Below are positions 18,174 through 26,285 of a stretch of 64,000 nt of DNA, piece after piece. The notes beneath the pieces were generated by a model, which had not been told where the DNA came from, ran no database searches, and saw only the letters and a program-made list of their open reading frames with translations. Both the position numbers and the translations under genes were made by a program. This DNA is from UBA2991 sp965231185. Its GTDB lineage: Bacteria; Chloroflexota; Dehalococcoidia; Tepidiformales; Tepidiformaceae. Each line of letters starts with the position of its first letter. Within the stretch, counting starts at the first letter, position 1. The stretch spans positions 930,001 through 994,000 of the forward strand of contig OZ246422.1 in NCBI GenBank assembly GCA_965231185.1, written 5' to 3'.

Positions 18174-18427
18174 AAGAGCCAGCGTTTGTTTCCGGTCAGA
18201 AACTTGGTGTCGATGTCCCTGTGGAAGTCGAGCCCCCGCGTTGCGACGAGGTTGGCGAGTTCGTCGAGTGTGGCGGCGGCTCCCACCACATCGCGATTCT
18301 TGTCGATGGCGACGAACTGCTCCCGGTAGCGGGGGAGCAATTCGTCGTAGTGCTCCTCCCACCACCGCCAGGTGGCCATGGCCTCTTCGCGTTCCCGAAG
18401 ATCCTCAGACACGTCGCGGGTGGCCAC
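18170..18427 (-). CDS. DUF5678-like small protein
   Basis: An 85-residue protein in two parts: an N-terminal charged helix (VSEDLREREEAMATWRWWEE) and a compact domain (YREQFVAIDKNRDVVGAAA with TLDELANLV). The layout 'residue-x-G-x-Y-V-A-hydroxyl-x-x-G-x-hydrophobic-V' resembles DUF5678. The GTG start at 18427 is supported by AGGAG six bases upstream. Its stop overlaps the start of the retropepsin-like gene by one codon, so the two form an operon. No catalytic residues are evident; it may be a regulatory or substrate partner of the protease. Confidence 0.65.
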   Translation of the reverse strand: MATRDVSEDLREREEAMATWRWWEEHYDELLPRYREQFVAIDKNRDVVGAAATLDELANLVATRGLDFHRDIDTKFLTGNKRWLL

Positions 18428-18516
18428 TTCGATCTCCTGCCGTGCACGTTCAGTACAACTTTTGCACGGACATCTATCACCGTACGCGTCCGCGTCCGCG
18501 TCTTCAAGACCCCCGC

Positions 18517-19386
18517 CTACGGCGCCCCTGGCTCGCGAAACTCCACCCCCGCCTCCCCCGCGAAGCGCGACCGTATGACGGCGACCGCCTCCTCCGAGCA
18601 GTCCGCCAGCAAGAACCGCCGCCCCAGCGCCAGCGCCGCCGCCCCCGTCGTCCCGCTCCCCGCCACCAGGTCCACCACCAGCCCACCCGCTGGCGACGAC
18701 GCGCTCACGATGCGCTTCAGCACGCCCAGCGGCTTCTGCGTGGGGTACCCCAGCTTCTCCTTGCCCGTCGGGCTCACGATCGTGTGCCACCACGTGTCCG
18801 TCGGGAGCTTGCCCCGCGCCGCCTTCTCCGGCCCGACCAGCCCCGGAGCCATGTAGGGGATGCGCTCGACCTCATCCGCGTTGAACAGGTTCCGGGCCGG
18901 GTCCTTCGCGTAGAAGAGGATGGTGTCGTGCTTTGCCGGCCAGCGATTCTTCGGACGCCCCCCGAAGTCGTACGCCCAGATGATCTCGTTGACGAAGCAC
19001 TCGCGCCCGAAAATCTGGTCGAGCAGCACCTTCGCGTAGTGCGCCTCGCGGTAGTCGAGGTGCAGGTAGAGCGAGCCGCTCGGCTTCAGCAGCCGCCGCG
19101 CCTCGACAAGGAACGGCTCAAGGAACCCAAGGTAGTCGTCGAACGCGTCGTCGAACGACCGCGACCCCAGCCTGACTGTCTCGTACCGCCGCCCCCCAAA
19201 CCCCGTCCGGTCGCCCTCCCCCTCCTCGACCCGCCTCGTCCGCGTCTGCGCCCGCACCTGCCGCCGCCCTGTATTGAACGGCGGGTCGAGATACACCAGG
19301 TCCACCGACTCGGCCGCCAGCCCCCGCGCCACCTCTACCCCGTCGGCGCAGTGCACGATGCCGCGTGGCTCAGCCCGCTCGCTCAT
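18517..19386 (-). CDS. Site-specific DNA methyltransferase (beta-class, N4/N6)
   Basis: A 289-residue amino-methyltransferase. The catalytic motif DPPFNTG (motif IV) comes early, near residue 34. The AdoMet motif DLVAGSGTTG (motif I) is near residue 247. This IV-before-I order is that of beta-class enzymes such as those acting on short palindromes. No restriction endonuclease gene is adjacent, so it may be an orphan methylase with a regulatory or protective role. The ATG has no ribosome-binding site; TACCAT lies seven bases upstream as a possible -10. The next gene downstream on the same strand is the DUF5678-like gene, 89 bases away. Confidence 0.88.
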   Translation of the reverse strand: MSERAEPRGIVHCADGVEVARGLAAESVDLVYLDPPFNTGRRQVRAQTRTRRVEEGEGDRTGFGGRRYETVRLGSRSFDDAFDDYLGFLEPFLVEARRLLKPSGSLYLHLDYREAHYAKVLLDQIFGRECFVNEIIWAYDFGGRPKNRWPAKHDTILFYAKDPARNLFNADEVERIPYMAPGLVGPEKAARGKLPTDTWWHTIVSPTGKEKLGYPTQKPLGVLKRIVSASSPAGGLVVDLVAGSGTTGAAALALGRRFLLADCSEEAVAVIRSRFAGEAGVEFREPGAP

Positions 19387-19435
19387 GCGAGGGATGGTAG
19401 CCCGACAACGTCCCCTCCGTGACCCGGGTTTGGGA

Positions 19436-19510
19436 TCACATGCAGAACTCGACGCTGCTGCCCAGTTCCTCCGCCAGCCTGGCCTGCAATTCGAAGCACG
19501 CCGGGGGGAG
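19436..19510 (-). pseudogene. C-terminal remnant of a second copy of the adjacent lipoprotein
   Basis: The minus strand reads LPPACFELQARLAEELGSSV and EFCM before a TGA. This lines up with the last residues of the intact lipoprotein at 19582-20205 (RSTCHRLEAELAAEVGGSVD, VCE), including both cysteines. Upstream of it the similarity fades and no start is present. It is a relic of a tandem duplication. Confidence 0.6.
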
Positions 19511-19581
19511 CGTCACCCTCTTCAGTTCCGATGCCGGCCTTGGTAGAGAAGGCCCGGCGTCATCTCCTCGGCTTGGCGTTC

Positions 19582-20205
19582 TCACTCACAGACATCGACG
19601 CTGCCCCCCACTTCAGCTGCGAGTTCGGCTTCCAACCTGTGGCAGGTGCTCCTGTCGAGGCTCTGCCCGTAAGCCAGTTTCAGGTTGCCCAGCAACGATG
19701 CGGACGCGGTGAAGAACGCTAAAAACTCTCCTTCGTTCTCAACTTCAACGCCAAGGTCGCCAATGCCGTCACGGACTTCTTCCACGAGATCTATTCGAAA
19801 GGAAGCATCTCCCACGAGGCGTTGATGGCCGGACGCCAGGCTCTCCGGGGGTTGCAGGTCTTCCAGGTCGTCCCTGTAGTCCCGGACCACATCATCAGCC
19901 GCGTCCGTGATGTCGGAGAGCACCTCGACCAGCGACTCTGTGAATTCACGTGCTTCATCGCGGTCAAATTCACCGTCTCTCAGCACGCCAGACAGGTCGC
20001 CGAACTCTGCTTCGAGCACTCCCAACTTCTTCAGGAAGTTCTCCTCAAGCGCTGCGGCCCTCTCCACTCTCTTGGCCCGGGCCTCAGCGAATGCGTCGGC
20101 ATACTCCCGCGGCGTCAGAACGCGTTCGTCCCCGCCCCCACACCCAACCAGGAGAAGCAGCGCCACGAACGGAACCCCGAGGGCAGTGCCCGGTCCAGCT
20201 CTCAT
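19582..20205 (-). CDS. Predicted lipoprotein, helical, unknown function
   Basis: A 207-residue lipoprotein. The signal peptide ends in the lipobox LLVGC at about residue 22, so Cys22 should be lipidated and anchored to the membrane. The rest is mostly alpha-helical and charged, with DALEENFLKKLGVLEAEF-like and EFTESLVEVLSDITDAADDV heptad-rich segments, and ends in a pair of cysteines (STCHRLE and VDVCE). I do not recognise the family. The gene stands alone between a methyltransferase and the Fe-S protein gene. TAGAGT lies exactly six bases before the ATG and there is no ribosome-binding site, suggesting a leaderless message. A C-terminal relic of a second copy lies just downstream. Confidence 0.7.
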   Translation of the reverse strand: MRAGPGTALGVPFVALLLLVGCGGGDERVLTPREYADAFAEARAKRVERAAALEENFLKKLGVLEAEFGDLSGVLRDGEFDRDEAREFTESLVEVLSDITDAADDVVRDYRDDLEDLQPPESLASGHQRLVGDASFRIDLVEEVRDGIGDLGVEVENEGEFLAFFTASASLLGNLKLAYGQSLDRSTCHRLEAELAAEVGGSVDVCE

Positions 20206-20211
20206 GCCGCG

Positions 20212-20217
20212 ACTCTA
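20212..20217 (-). promoter_or_regulatory. -10-like hexamer six bases before the lipoprotein start
   Basis: TAGAGT on the minus strand, followed by CGCGGC and the ATG. No -35 is evident. Confidence 0.4.
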
Positions 20218-20276
20218 GCAGAAGGGGTCGTGGATTTACCCCATCCCCAGCATGGATGCAGATCGTGGGCGGCCTG

Positions 20277-22541
20277 CTACCCCGTGACCCCGGGCGGGAT
20301 CGCGCCCTCGCCCGCCGGTCGCGGCGGCGCGACGCTCACTTCGAGCAACTCCGCGATGTCGAACGCCTGGATCGAGCGCGACTCCTCGTCCGGCTGAACG
20401 GCGGGGATGCCGTCCTCGAACATCTGGATGCAGAACGGGCAGGCCGTCGCCACGATGCTCGCGCCCGTGTTCGCCGCCTCCGCCGTGCGCAGGTGGTTCA
20501 CGCGCGTGCCCGTCTCCTCGAGCCACATGTTGCCGCCGCCCGCGCCGCAGCACATGCCCTTCTCGCGGTTGCGCGGCATCTCCACCAGCTCCGCCCCGGG
20601 GATCTGCTCGAGCACGTTGCGAGGCGCGTCCATGATGCCGTTGCCCCGGCCCAGGTAGCACGAGTCGTGGTAGGTGATGGTCTGGCCGTCCATCTTCTTC
20701 GGCTGCAGCTTCCCCTGCGCCAGCAGCAGCTCGAGGAACTCCGCGTGATGCGTGACCTCCCACTGCCCGTCGAAGTCCGGGTACTCGTTCTTGAACGTGT
20801 TGAAGCAGTGCGGGCAGGCCGTGATCACGCGCCGCACGCCGATCTCGTTCATCGTCGCCACGTTTGTCTCGGCCAGCGTCGCGTAGAGGAACTCGCTCCC
20901 GAGCCGCCGCGCCGGGTCGCCCGTGCACGTCTCCTGCTGACCGAGCACGCCGAAGCTCACTCCGGCCTCGATCAGCAGCCGCACCACCGACTGCGTGATC
21001 GGCATGTTGCGCTCAACCAGCGCGCCCGAGCAGCCCACCCAGTACAGGTACTCCTGCGAGCCGTCGAAGATGGGCACGTCGATGCCCTCATCGCGAAGCT
21101 GCTCCATCCACGTCTCCCGCGTGAGCTGCGTGCCCCGCCAGGGATGGCCGCGCTGCTCGATGTTCTGCAGCGTCTCCTGCGCCGTCCCCGGGATGCGCGC
21201 CTTCTCCATCACCAGGTAGCGGCGCATATCCACGATCGTCGGGACGTGCTCGATCATCACCGGGCACTCCTGCACGCAGGCCATGCACGTGCGGCAGGCC
21301 CACAGCGACTCATCCTTCACGTAGTCGCCCACGAGCTCACCCTGGACCTTCTCCGAAGGGTCCTTGCCCGCGATGAGGAGCGGTCCGGCGTGGTTCATGT
21401 ACGACTTCAGGTCCTGGATGATCGCCATCGGCGAGAGCGGCTGACCCGCCGTGTAGGCCGGGCACACCTCGGTGCAGCGCCCGCAGCGCACGCACGTGTC
21501 GGCGTCGAAGAGCTGCTTCCAGGAGAGGTCCTGCACCTTGCCCGCGCCCAGGCTCGCCCCTTCCTCGATCAGCTTCTCGAAGTCGCCCATCGGCGCCAGG
21601 TACGAGGGAACGGTCGGACGCTTCAGGAAGGCGTTTACCGGTGCGAACACGATGTGCCGGAACTTCGTCAGCGCCATCAGGCTGAGCAGGCTGAACGCCC
21701 CCACCACGTGAATCCACCAGAACACCTGATGCACGGTCAGGAGCGCGTCCGCGCCTGCCCCGCCCACGATCTTCGCGATTACCCAGCCGCCCGGCGACCA
21801 GTACGACCAGTGCTCGTGCCCGAGTGGAATCTCGTGCCCGGCGATCCGCAGCCCCTCCACCAGGAAACCCGTGAACAGCACGAACCCCAGCAGCCCGACG
21901 ACGATCGCGTCCTCCGACTGCCGCCGGTCCCACGTCAGCTTCGCCGGCGCCGGACCGAAGCGGCGGAACACCGCCATCGCGATACCCACCAGGCCGATCA
22001 CCCCGAACAGGTCGCCCACGAGGCTGTAGGCCAGGTAGATGCCCCCTTCGAGGAAGGCGTGCTCGCCTCCGACCTGGAAGATCAGCGGGAAGTAGTCGTC
22101 GATCGCCAGCAGGATCGTCACCAGCGTCAGCACCGCAAAGCTTGAGTAGATGCAGAAGTGCATCACGCCCGCGTAGCGGTCGTTATTCACGCGGGCGGTG
22201 CCCGCTCCCAGCGTGATCGCGTTCGTGATCCGCGCCCCGAGGTCCGTGAAAACGTTCGCCGGGCGCCCCAGCCGCCACACGCGCAGGCGCTGTACGAACG
22301 CCCCCACGATGACCGCCACGGCGATGCCGAAGATGAAATACATCACGGCGAAGCCCTGGATGTTGAAGAACACCTCGCGGCTGGCCCGCTCCGTCTGCGC
22401 CGTCTCCAGCGCGCCGATAGCTGCGATGATCGCGACGGGAACGGCGACCCCGAGGACGCTCACGTTGAAGCGCGAGCCCTTCGCCCCAGGCTTGTTCGTC
22501 ACGGCTGGTGTCTTCTCCGGGGAGGCTGATTGCGTACTCAT
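20277..22541 (-). CDS. Membrane-bound Fe-S oxidoreductase (HdrD/GlpC-like with NarI-like cytochrome domain)
   Basis: A 754-residue protein. Residues 25-300 hold about six membrane helices of the NarI type. Two 4Fe-4S motifs follow (Cys350, 353, 356, 360 and Cys416, 419, 422, 426). Two CCG domains close the protein (YWVGCSG with ETCTGDPARR and ACPHCF; then HDSCYLGRGNG, CCGAGGGNMW and ACPFCIQMF), which bind non-cubane 4Fe-4S clusters in heterodisulfide reductases. It probably passes electrons from acyl-CoA dehydrogenases or electron-transfer flavoprotein to quinone. The ATG at 22541 overlaps the stop of the acyl-CoA synthetase gene (ATGA), so the two are coupled; the open frame upstream of it lies over that gene and is spurious. 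Confidence 0.85.
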   Translation of the reverse strand: MSTQSASPEKTPAVTNKPGAKGSRFNVSVLGVAVPVAIIAAIGALETAQTERASREVFFNIQGFAVMYFIFGIAVAVIVGAFVQRLRVWRLGRPANVFTDLGARITNAITLGAGTARVNNDRYAGVMHFCIYSSFAVLTLVTILLAIDDYFPLIFQVGGEHAFLEGGIYLAYSLVGDLFGVIGLVGIAMAVFRRFGPAPAKLTWDRRQSEDAIVVGLLGFVLFTGFLVEGLRIAGHEIPLGHEHWSYWSPGGWVIAKIVGGAGADALLTVHQVFWWIHVVGAFSLLSLMALTKFRHIVFAPVNAFLKRPTVPSYLAPMGDFEKLIEEGASLGAGKVQDLSWKQLFDADTCVRCGRCTEVCPAYTAGQPLSPMAIIQDLKSYMNHAGPLLIAGKDPSEKVQGELVGDYVKDESLWACRTCMACVQECPVMIEHVPTIVDMRRYLVMEKARIPGTAQETLQNIEQRGHPWRGTQLTRETWMEQLRDEGIDVPIFDGSQEYLYWVGCSGALVERNMPITQSVVRLLIEAGVSFGVLGQQETCTGDPARRLGSEFLYATLAETNVATMNEIGVRRVITACPHCFNTFKNEYPDFDGQWEVTHHAEFLELLLAQGKLQPKKMDGQTITYHDSCYLGRGNGIMDAPRNVLEQIPGAELVEMPRNREKGMCCGAGGGNMWLEETGTRVNHLRTAEAANTGASIVATACPFCIQMFEDGIPAVQPDEESRSIQAFDIAELLEVSVAPPRPAGEGAIPPGVTG

Positions 22542-24112
22542 ACGTTGTCGTTCGTCGGTGTGCCGTAGAGCTTGCGCAGGTCGTTCTTCAGCACCTTGCC
22601 CATCGCGTTGCGCGGCAACTCGTCCACCACCGCGATGTACTGCGGCGCCTTGAACGAGGCGATGCGGGTCTTGCAATAGGCGTTCACGTCCTCCGGCGTG
22701 AGCGTGGCCCCCGGCTTCGGGACGAGCACGGCTTTCACCACCTCACCCCAGTCGACGTCGGAAACGCCGATGACGGCGGCCTCTTCGATGCCCTCGTGGT
22801 CCTCAAGGCAGTTCTCCACCTCGCCCGACGAGATGTTCTCGCCGCCGCGGATGATGAGGTCCTTCTTCCGGCCCGTGATGAACAGGTAGCCGCCCTCGTC
22901 CACGCGGCCCACGTCGCCGGTGTGCAGCCAGCCGTCGATGATCGCCGAACTCGTGGCGGCCTCCTGCTCGTAGTAGCCCTTCATCACGCGGTCCGAGCGG
23001 ACGCAGATCTCGCCCTCCTCGCCCTGCCCCACAAGCACGTTGCGGTCGTCCATGATGCCGATCTCGACATCTTCCATGGGTCGCCCCACCGAGCGCAGAC
23101 GTGCCTCTCGCAGCTCTGTGTCGACGCTCAGGTCGTGGTCGTCGGGCCCCAGGTACGTCAGCGTGGAGGTCGACTCCGTCTGCCCGTAGGCGTTCATCAG
23201 CCCGACGCCCTGCGGCGGGAAGATGTCGCACGCGTTGCGCACCACCTCGTACGGCATCGGCGCCGCCCCGTAGGTGATGAGCTGTAGCGTGGAGAGGTCC
23301 GTACCCGCCAGATCGTCATGCTCCATGATGCGTTTCAGCATCGTCGGCACCACCATCGAGTGGGACGCCCCCTCGACGCCCACCGCCGTCAGCCACCCCT
23401 CTGGCGTGAACTGCGGCAGCACGAGCAGCGTGCGCCCGCCCCAGATCGAGGAGAGCATCGCCGTCGCTCCCGCGATATGGAAGAACGGCACCGAGACGAC
23501 CGTCTTGTCGTGCAGATCGGGATCGGCGGGGTTCATCGTGTTCGTTACGTACGCGGTCATATCGAGGAACGTGATCATCACGCCCTTCGGCAGCGCCGTC
23601 GTGCCGCTCGTGAAGATGAGGACCGTCGGCTGGTCGTCGTCCACATCCACCCAGATGTCCTCCGCCTCGGCCCCCGCGACCAGTCCCGCGAAGTCCAGGA
23701 AGCCCTCGGCCGGACCGTCGTAGCTCACGAGCGTCTTCGTGTGCTCCAGCGTGGGCCGGATGCGATTCACCAGCTCCAGGTAGCGCTCCGAGACGAACAG
23801 CACGCCCGCCCGGCTCACGTTGAGCATGTGCGACAGCTCTTCGTCCTTGGAGCGGTAGTTCAGCGGGACGACGGTCACGCCGAGCATTGCGCAGGCGTAG
23901 TACGTCAGCACGAAGTTCGCGCTGTTCTGCGCCATCACGGCGACCTTCTCGCCCTGCTCGACGCCGAGGCCGCGGATGGCGTTGGCCAGCCGCGTCACCT
24001 GCTCCTGCATCTCGCCGTACGTGAGGCGGCGGCCACTCCCGCCCACCTCCACCAGCGCCTCCCGTTCGGGCACGACGGCGGCGGAGATCTGAAGGAACTC
24101 GATTGTGTTCAT
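22538..24112 (-). CDS. Long-chain fatty acid/carboxylate-CoA ligase (AMP-forming)
   Basis: A 524-residue ANL-superfamily acyl-CoA synthetase. The phosphate-binding signature reads TVLIFTSGTTALPKGVM, the A5 motif MNAYGQTEST, and the C-terminal hinge GWLHTGDVGRVDEGGYLFIT followed by GRKKD. The catalytic Lys is in RNAMGKVLK near the C-terminus. It activates a carboxylic acid through an acyl-adenylate and transfers it to CoA. The start at 24112 is chosen because GGAGGGAGC precedes it; a longer open frame upstream has no ribosome-binding site. It is coupled to the Fe-S oxidoreductase, which suggests activation of a substrate followed by oxidation feeding the quinone pool. Confidence 0.9.
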   Translation of the reverse strand: MNTIEFLQISAAVVPEREALVEVGGSGRRLTYGEMQEQVTRLANAIRGLGVEQGEKVAVMAQNSANFVLTYYACAMLGVTVVPLNYRSKDEELSHMLNVSRAGVLFVSERYLELVNRIRPTLEHTKTLVSYDGPAEGFLDFAGLVAGAEAEDIWVDVDDDQPTVLIFTSGTTALPKGVMITFLDMTAYVTNTMNPADPDLHDKTVVSVPFFHIAGATAMLSSIWGGRTLLVLPQFTPEGWLTAVGVEGASHSMVVPTMLKRIMEHDDLAGTDLSTLQLITYGAAPMPYEVVRNACDIFPPQGVGLMNAYGQTESTSTLTYLGPDDHDLSVDTELREARLRSVGRPMEDVEIGIMDDRNVLVGQGEEGEICVRSDRVMKGYYEQEAATSSAIIDGWLHTGDVGRVDEGGYLFITGRKKDLIIRGGENISSGEVENCLEDHEGIEEAAVIGVSDVDWGEVVKAVLVPKPGATLTPEDVNAYCKTRIASFKAPQYIAVVDELPRNAMGKVLKNDLRKLYGTPTNDNV

Positions 24113-24196
24113 GCTCCCTCCAAGGAGCGGGTTTGCGCGTGGTCGCGGCGCCACGGGATTCTACCGGCGCCCCGTTCCCCGCGCGAATCGGGGGGA

Positions 24197-24224
24197 GTGG
24201 TCGGTGGTCGGTGGCCGGTGGATT
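24197..24224. repeat. Heptanucleotide tandem repeat, degenerate
   Basis: About three and a half copies of the 7-mer GTGGTCG, one with a C change (GTGGCCG). It is the same unit, on the opposite strand, as the repeat at 27886-27927. Both sit in spacers that also contain CCAACAGCC-type sequence nearby (here around 24302-24330). Confidence 0.7.
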
Positions 24225-24331
24225 GACCCGGGACCGGAAGCGCCAATGCAGGTCACTCCTGGAAACGGCCGGAACAGTTCCTGGTGGCGACGCAACCCTA
24301 ACAGCCAACAGCCAGGAGCCAACAGCCCGCC

Positions 24332-24964
24332 CTAGAGTGCCGGGCGGCTCGGTGTGAACGGCTCCGCCAACAGCTTCTCGATCGCCGCCTCCACCGCCCC
24401 GTCCAGCTCCTCCGCCGGGACCACCGCGCTGACCAGCCCCCACCGCAGCGCCTCCTCCGTCCCCACCGGCTCGCCCGTCAGGATCAGGTCGGCGGCGGCG
24501 CCGGGGGGGATCGTCCGTGGCAGCGTCTGCGTGCCCCCCGCGCTCGGGATGTACCCCAGAGTCACCTCCGGCAGCGCGAAGCGCGCGCCCTCGGCCGCCA
24601 CGCGCACGTCGCAGCAGAGCGGCAGCTCCAGCCCCGCGCCGAAGCAGTACCCGTGCAGCCGAGCCACCAGCGGCAGCGGCAGCGACAGCAGCAGCCCCCA
24701 CACGTCCCGCTCGTGCCGCGCCCGCCGGGATTCCCACAGGCCTGGCGCCGTGCCGAACTCCGAGATGTCGGCCCCCGCGCTGAAGGCCCGTCCCTCCCCC
24801 CGGAAGCACACCGCCCGTACGTCCGGGTGGTCGCGGCAGGCCTGCAGGTACTCCCACAGCAGGTCGCGCATGACGAGGTTGATCGCGTTCAGCCGCTCGG
24901 GCCGGTTGAGCGTGATCGTCGCCACGCCCCGCGTATCGATCTCGAACAGGATCGGGTCGGCCAT
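24332..24964 (-). CDS. Enoyl-CoA hydratase/isomerase family protein
   Basis: A 210-residue crotonase. The first oxyanion segment is GEGRAFSAGADISEF and the second LHGYCFGAGLELPLCCDVRV, both classical. The residue pattern ALPEVTLGYIPSAGGTQTLP follows, with Glu at the usual first catalytic site and Ala-Gly-Gly in the loop of the second. The family is usually 255-260 residues; the C-terminal trimerisation helices are shortened here, so quaternary structure may differ. The last codons touch a spacer with low-complexity repeats, so the end may have been truncated. It has a -10-like TACACT six bases before the ATG. Confidence 0.85.
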   Translation of the reverse strand: MADPILFEIDTRGVATITLNRPERLNAINLVMRDLLWEYLQACRDHPDVRAVCFRGEGRAFSAGADISEFGTAPGLWESRRARHERDVWGLLLSLPLPLVARLHGYCFGAGLELPLCCDVRVAAEGARFALPEVTLGYIPSAGGTQTLPRTIPPGAAADLILTGEPVGTEEALRWGLVSAVVPAEELDGAVEAAIEKLLAEPFTPSRPAL

Positions 24965-24970
24965 GGGTGC

Positions 24971-24976
24971 AGTGTA
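24971..24976 (-). promoter_or_regulatory. -10-like hexamer six bases before the crotonase start
   Basis: TACACT on the minus strand, then GCACCC and ATG. No ribosome-binding site is possible in this spacing. Confidence 0.45.
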
Positions 24977-25065
24977 GGAGAGTGGAGCGCGCGCGTGCGG
25001 CCACGATGCGAAGCGCCGACGACTGGCGCCGGCGCTTCGATGTGGGCGTAACCGCCGCTTGTGGG

Positions 25066-25311
25066 CTACGTGCGCCAGTCGGGCTTGCGAATGGCGCTCT
25101 TCTCGCGCATCGAGACGTTCTTGGCGAAGTCCTCGTTGGCCTTCCGCACCAGATCGTCCAGTTCGTCGCTGCCGAGCTTCATCTCCGAGGAGCGCCAGCG
25201 CTTCAGCATCGCCCGGTCCTTCGCGTTCAACTCCGCTTCGCTCGCCATGCGGTTCACCAGCTCGACCAGCATTTCGTTGATCTCGTCGTCGCTGTACGTC
25301 ACCTGGACCAT
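25066..25311 (-). CDS. Small conserved-looking helical protein, unknown function
   Basis: An 81-residue acidic helical protein (MVQVTYSDDEINEMLVELVN, then AKDRAMLKRWRSSEMKLGSD). I recognise no family. It resembles the next gene upstream in the segment K-D/E-x-A-hydrophobic-x-R/Q-W-R-S/T-E-hydrophobic-x-x-G-S-x-E-L. It starts two bases after that gene's stop and lies at the end of a three-gene run beginning with the crotonase-like gene at 26216. The two small proteins may form a heterodimer. Confidence 0.55.
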   Translation of the reverse strand: MVQVTYSDDEINEMLVELVNRMASEAELNAKDRAMLKRWRSSEMKLGSDELDDLVRKANEDFAKNVSMREKSAIRKPDWRT

Positions 25312-25313
25312 CC

Positions 25314-25565
25314 CTACCTCCGAACCGTCTCGTAGCGTCCCCGGCTCTTCACGCGCCGGGTGAGCTTCTCGTCAATAGCGGCGTTAAGCCGAGCGTTCAG
25401 CACGTCTGTCAGCGCCTCCAGTTCGGGCGATCCCTCCCGGAGCTCGGTGCGCCATTGGCGGATCGCCTCTTTCCCCTCCAGGGAAATCTCGGCGTTGTCG
25501 ATCGCGATCGCGCTGACAAGCATCATCAGCGACCACGACTCCGGTTCTTCCAGTAATACGATCAT
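25314..25565 (-). CDS. Small helical protein, paralogue of the following gene
   Basis: An 83-residue protein (MIVLLEEPESWSLMMLVSAI, then LEGKEAIRQWRTELREGSPE). Unknown family. The central AIRQWRTELREGSPELEAL segment matches MLKRWRSSEMKLGSDELDDL of the protein encoded just downstream. It starts three bases after the crotonase-like stop, so the three are probably co-translated. Confidence 0.55.
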   Translation of the reverse strand: MIVLLEEPESWSLMMLVSAIAIDNAEISLEGKEAIRQWRTELREGSPELEALTDVLNARLNAAIDEKLTRRVKSRGRYETVRR

Positions 25566-25568
25566 TCA

Positions 25569-26216
25569 CTACTCCCCTGTGAACTTCGGCGGGCGCTTCT
25601 CAAGGAAGGCCCGCACGCCTTCAGCCCGATCTTTGGTCGCTTGCAGCAGCAAGGTCAAATCGGTTTCGAACCGAAGGGCCTGCTCCAGCGGCTGCGAGAG
25701 CCCTCGCCACACCGCTTCTTTGGCCAGCCGCGTGGCGATCGGGCCCCGTAATGCGATCGCCTCCGCCGCTCTCCGCGCCAGCTCCCCAGCGCTTCCCGCG
25801 GCGCCCGTTCGCGAGACCAGCCCCGTCTCCAGCGCGCCCTCTGCCGTGAACCTCGGAGGAATGGTATCCCCTTCCGCCAGCCCCAGCAGCGCGCGCGCTC
25901 GCTCCACGGTCAGATCATCCATCGCCAGGCTATCCAGCTCGAGCGCCGCCTCCTCACCGCACACGCGGATATCGCAGCCAAGGGCGAGCGCCGCCGCAGC
26001 CCCGGCCAGCCGCCCCTCGAAGGCGAACACGACGGGCAGCGGGTAGTCCCGCCAGAGCCAGCGCACCCGCTCCCCCGGCCACACCGCCACATCCGCGTCC
26101 GGCGCCGCCTCGATGACGGCTACGCGCGCGCCCGCCTCCGCGAAGCCCCTCAGCGCCGCCACGACGGCCTCGGCGGAAACGCCTGGGCCCAGCGTTAGCG
26201 TGCCGATCGCGCTCAT
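25569..26216 (-). CDS. Divergent, shortened crotonase-fold protein
   Basis: A 215-residue protein related to enoyl-CoA hydratases. The C-terminal half is typical (ALRFETDLTLLLQATKDRAE, GVRAFLEKRPPKFTGE) and the second oxyanion segment is kept (FEGRLAGAAAALALGCDIRV). The N-terminal first oxyanion segment (A-F-x-A-G-x-D) is missing and the usual catalytic Glu block is replaced by DSLAMDDLTVERARALLGLA. It may be non-catalytic or have a changed reaction. It heads a run with two small unknown proteins. TAGGCT lies six bases before the ATG and there is no ribosome-binding site. Confidence 0.65.
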   Translation of the reverse strand: MSAIGTLTLGPGVSAEAVVAALRGFAEAGARVAVIEAAPDADVAVWPGERVRWLWRDYPLPVVFAFEGRLAGAAAALALGCDIRVCGEEAALELDSLAMDDLTVERARALLGLAEGDTIPPRFTAEGALETGLVSRTGAAGSAGELARRAAEAIALRGPIATRLAKEAVWRGLSQPLEQALRFETDLTLLLQATKDRAEGVRAFLEKRPPKFTGE

Positions 26217-26222
26217 GGATCA

Positions 26223-26228
26223 AGCCTA
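26223..26228 (-). promoter_or_regulatory. -10-like hexamer six bases before the divergent crotonase start
   Basis: TAGGCT on the minus strand, then TGATCC and ATG. The spacer to the divergent gene at 26286 is only 69 bases, leaving little room for untranslated leaders. Confidence 0.35.
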
Positions 26229-26273
26229 CCGGCTGCCGCAGGACGCCGTCTGGCCTGTTGCCAGAGTGCCCGC

Positions 26274-26279
26274 CATACT
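26274..26279 (+). promoter_or_regulatory. -10-like hexamer six bases before the Eis-like gene
   Basis: CATACT, then CGATTG and ATG at 26286. It faces the divergent element at 26223-26228. Confidence 0.35.
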
Positions 26280-26285
26280 CGATTG

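Noticed and set aside
18196..18507. A 103-residue minus-strand frame beginning MKTRTRTRT
   Set aside because: It overlaps the better supported DUF5678-like gene in another frame and shows repetitive basic composition.
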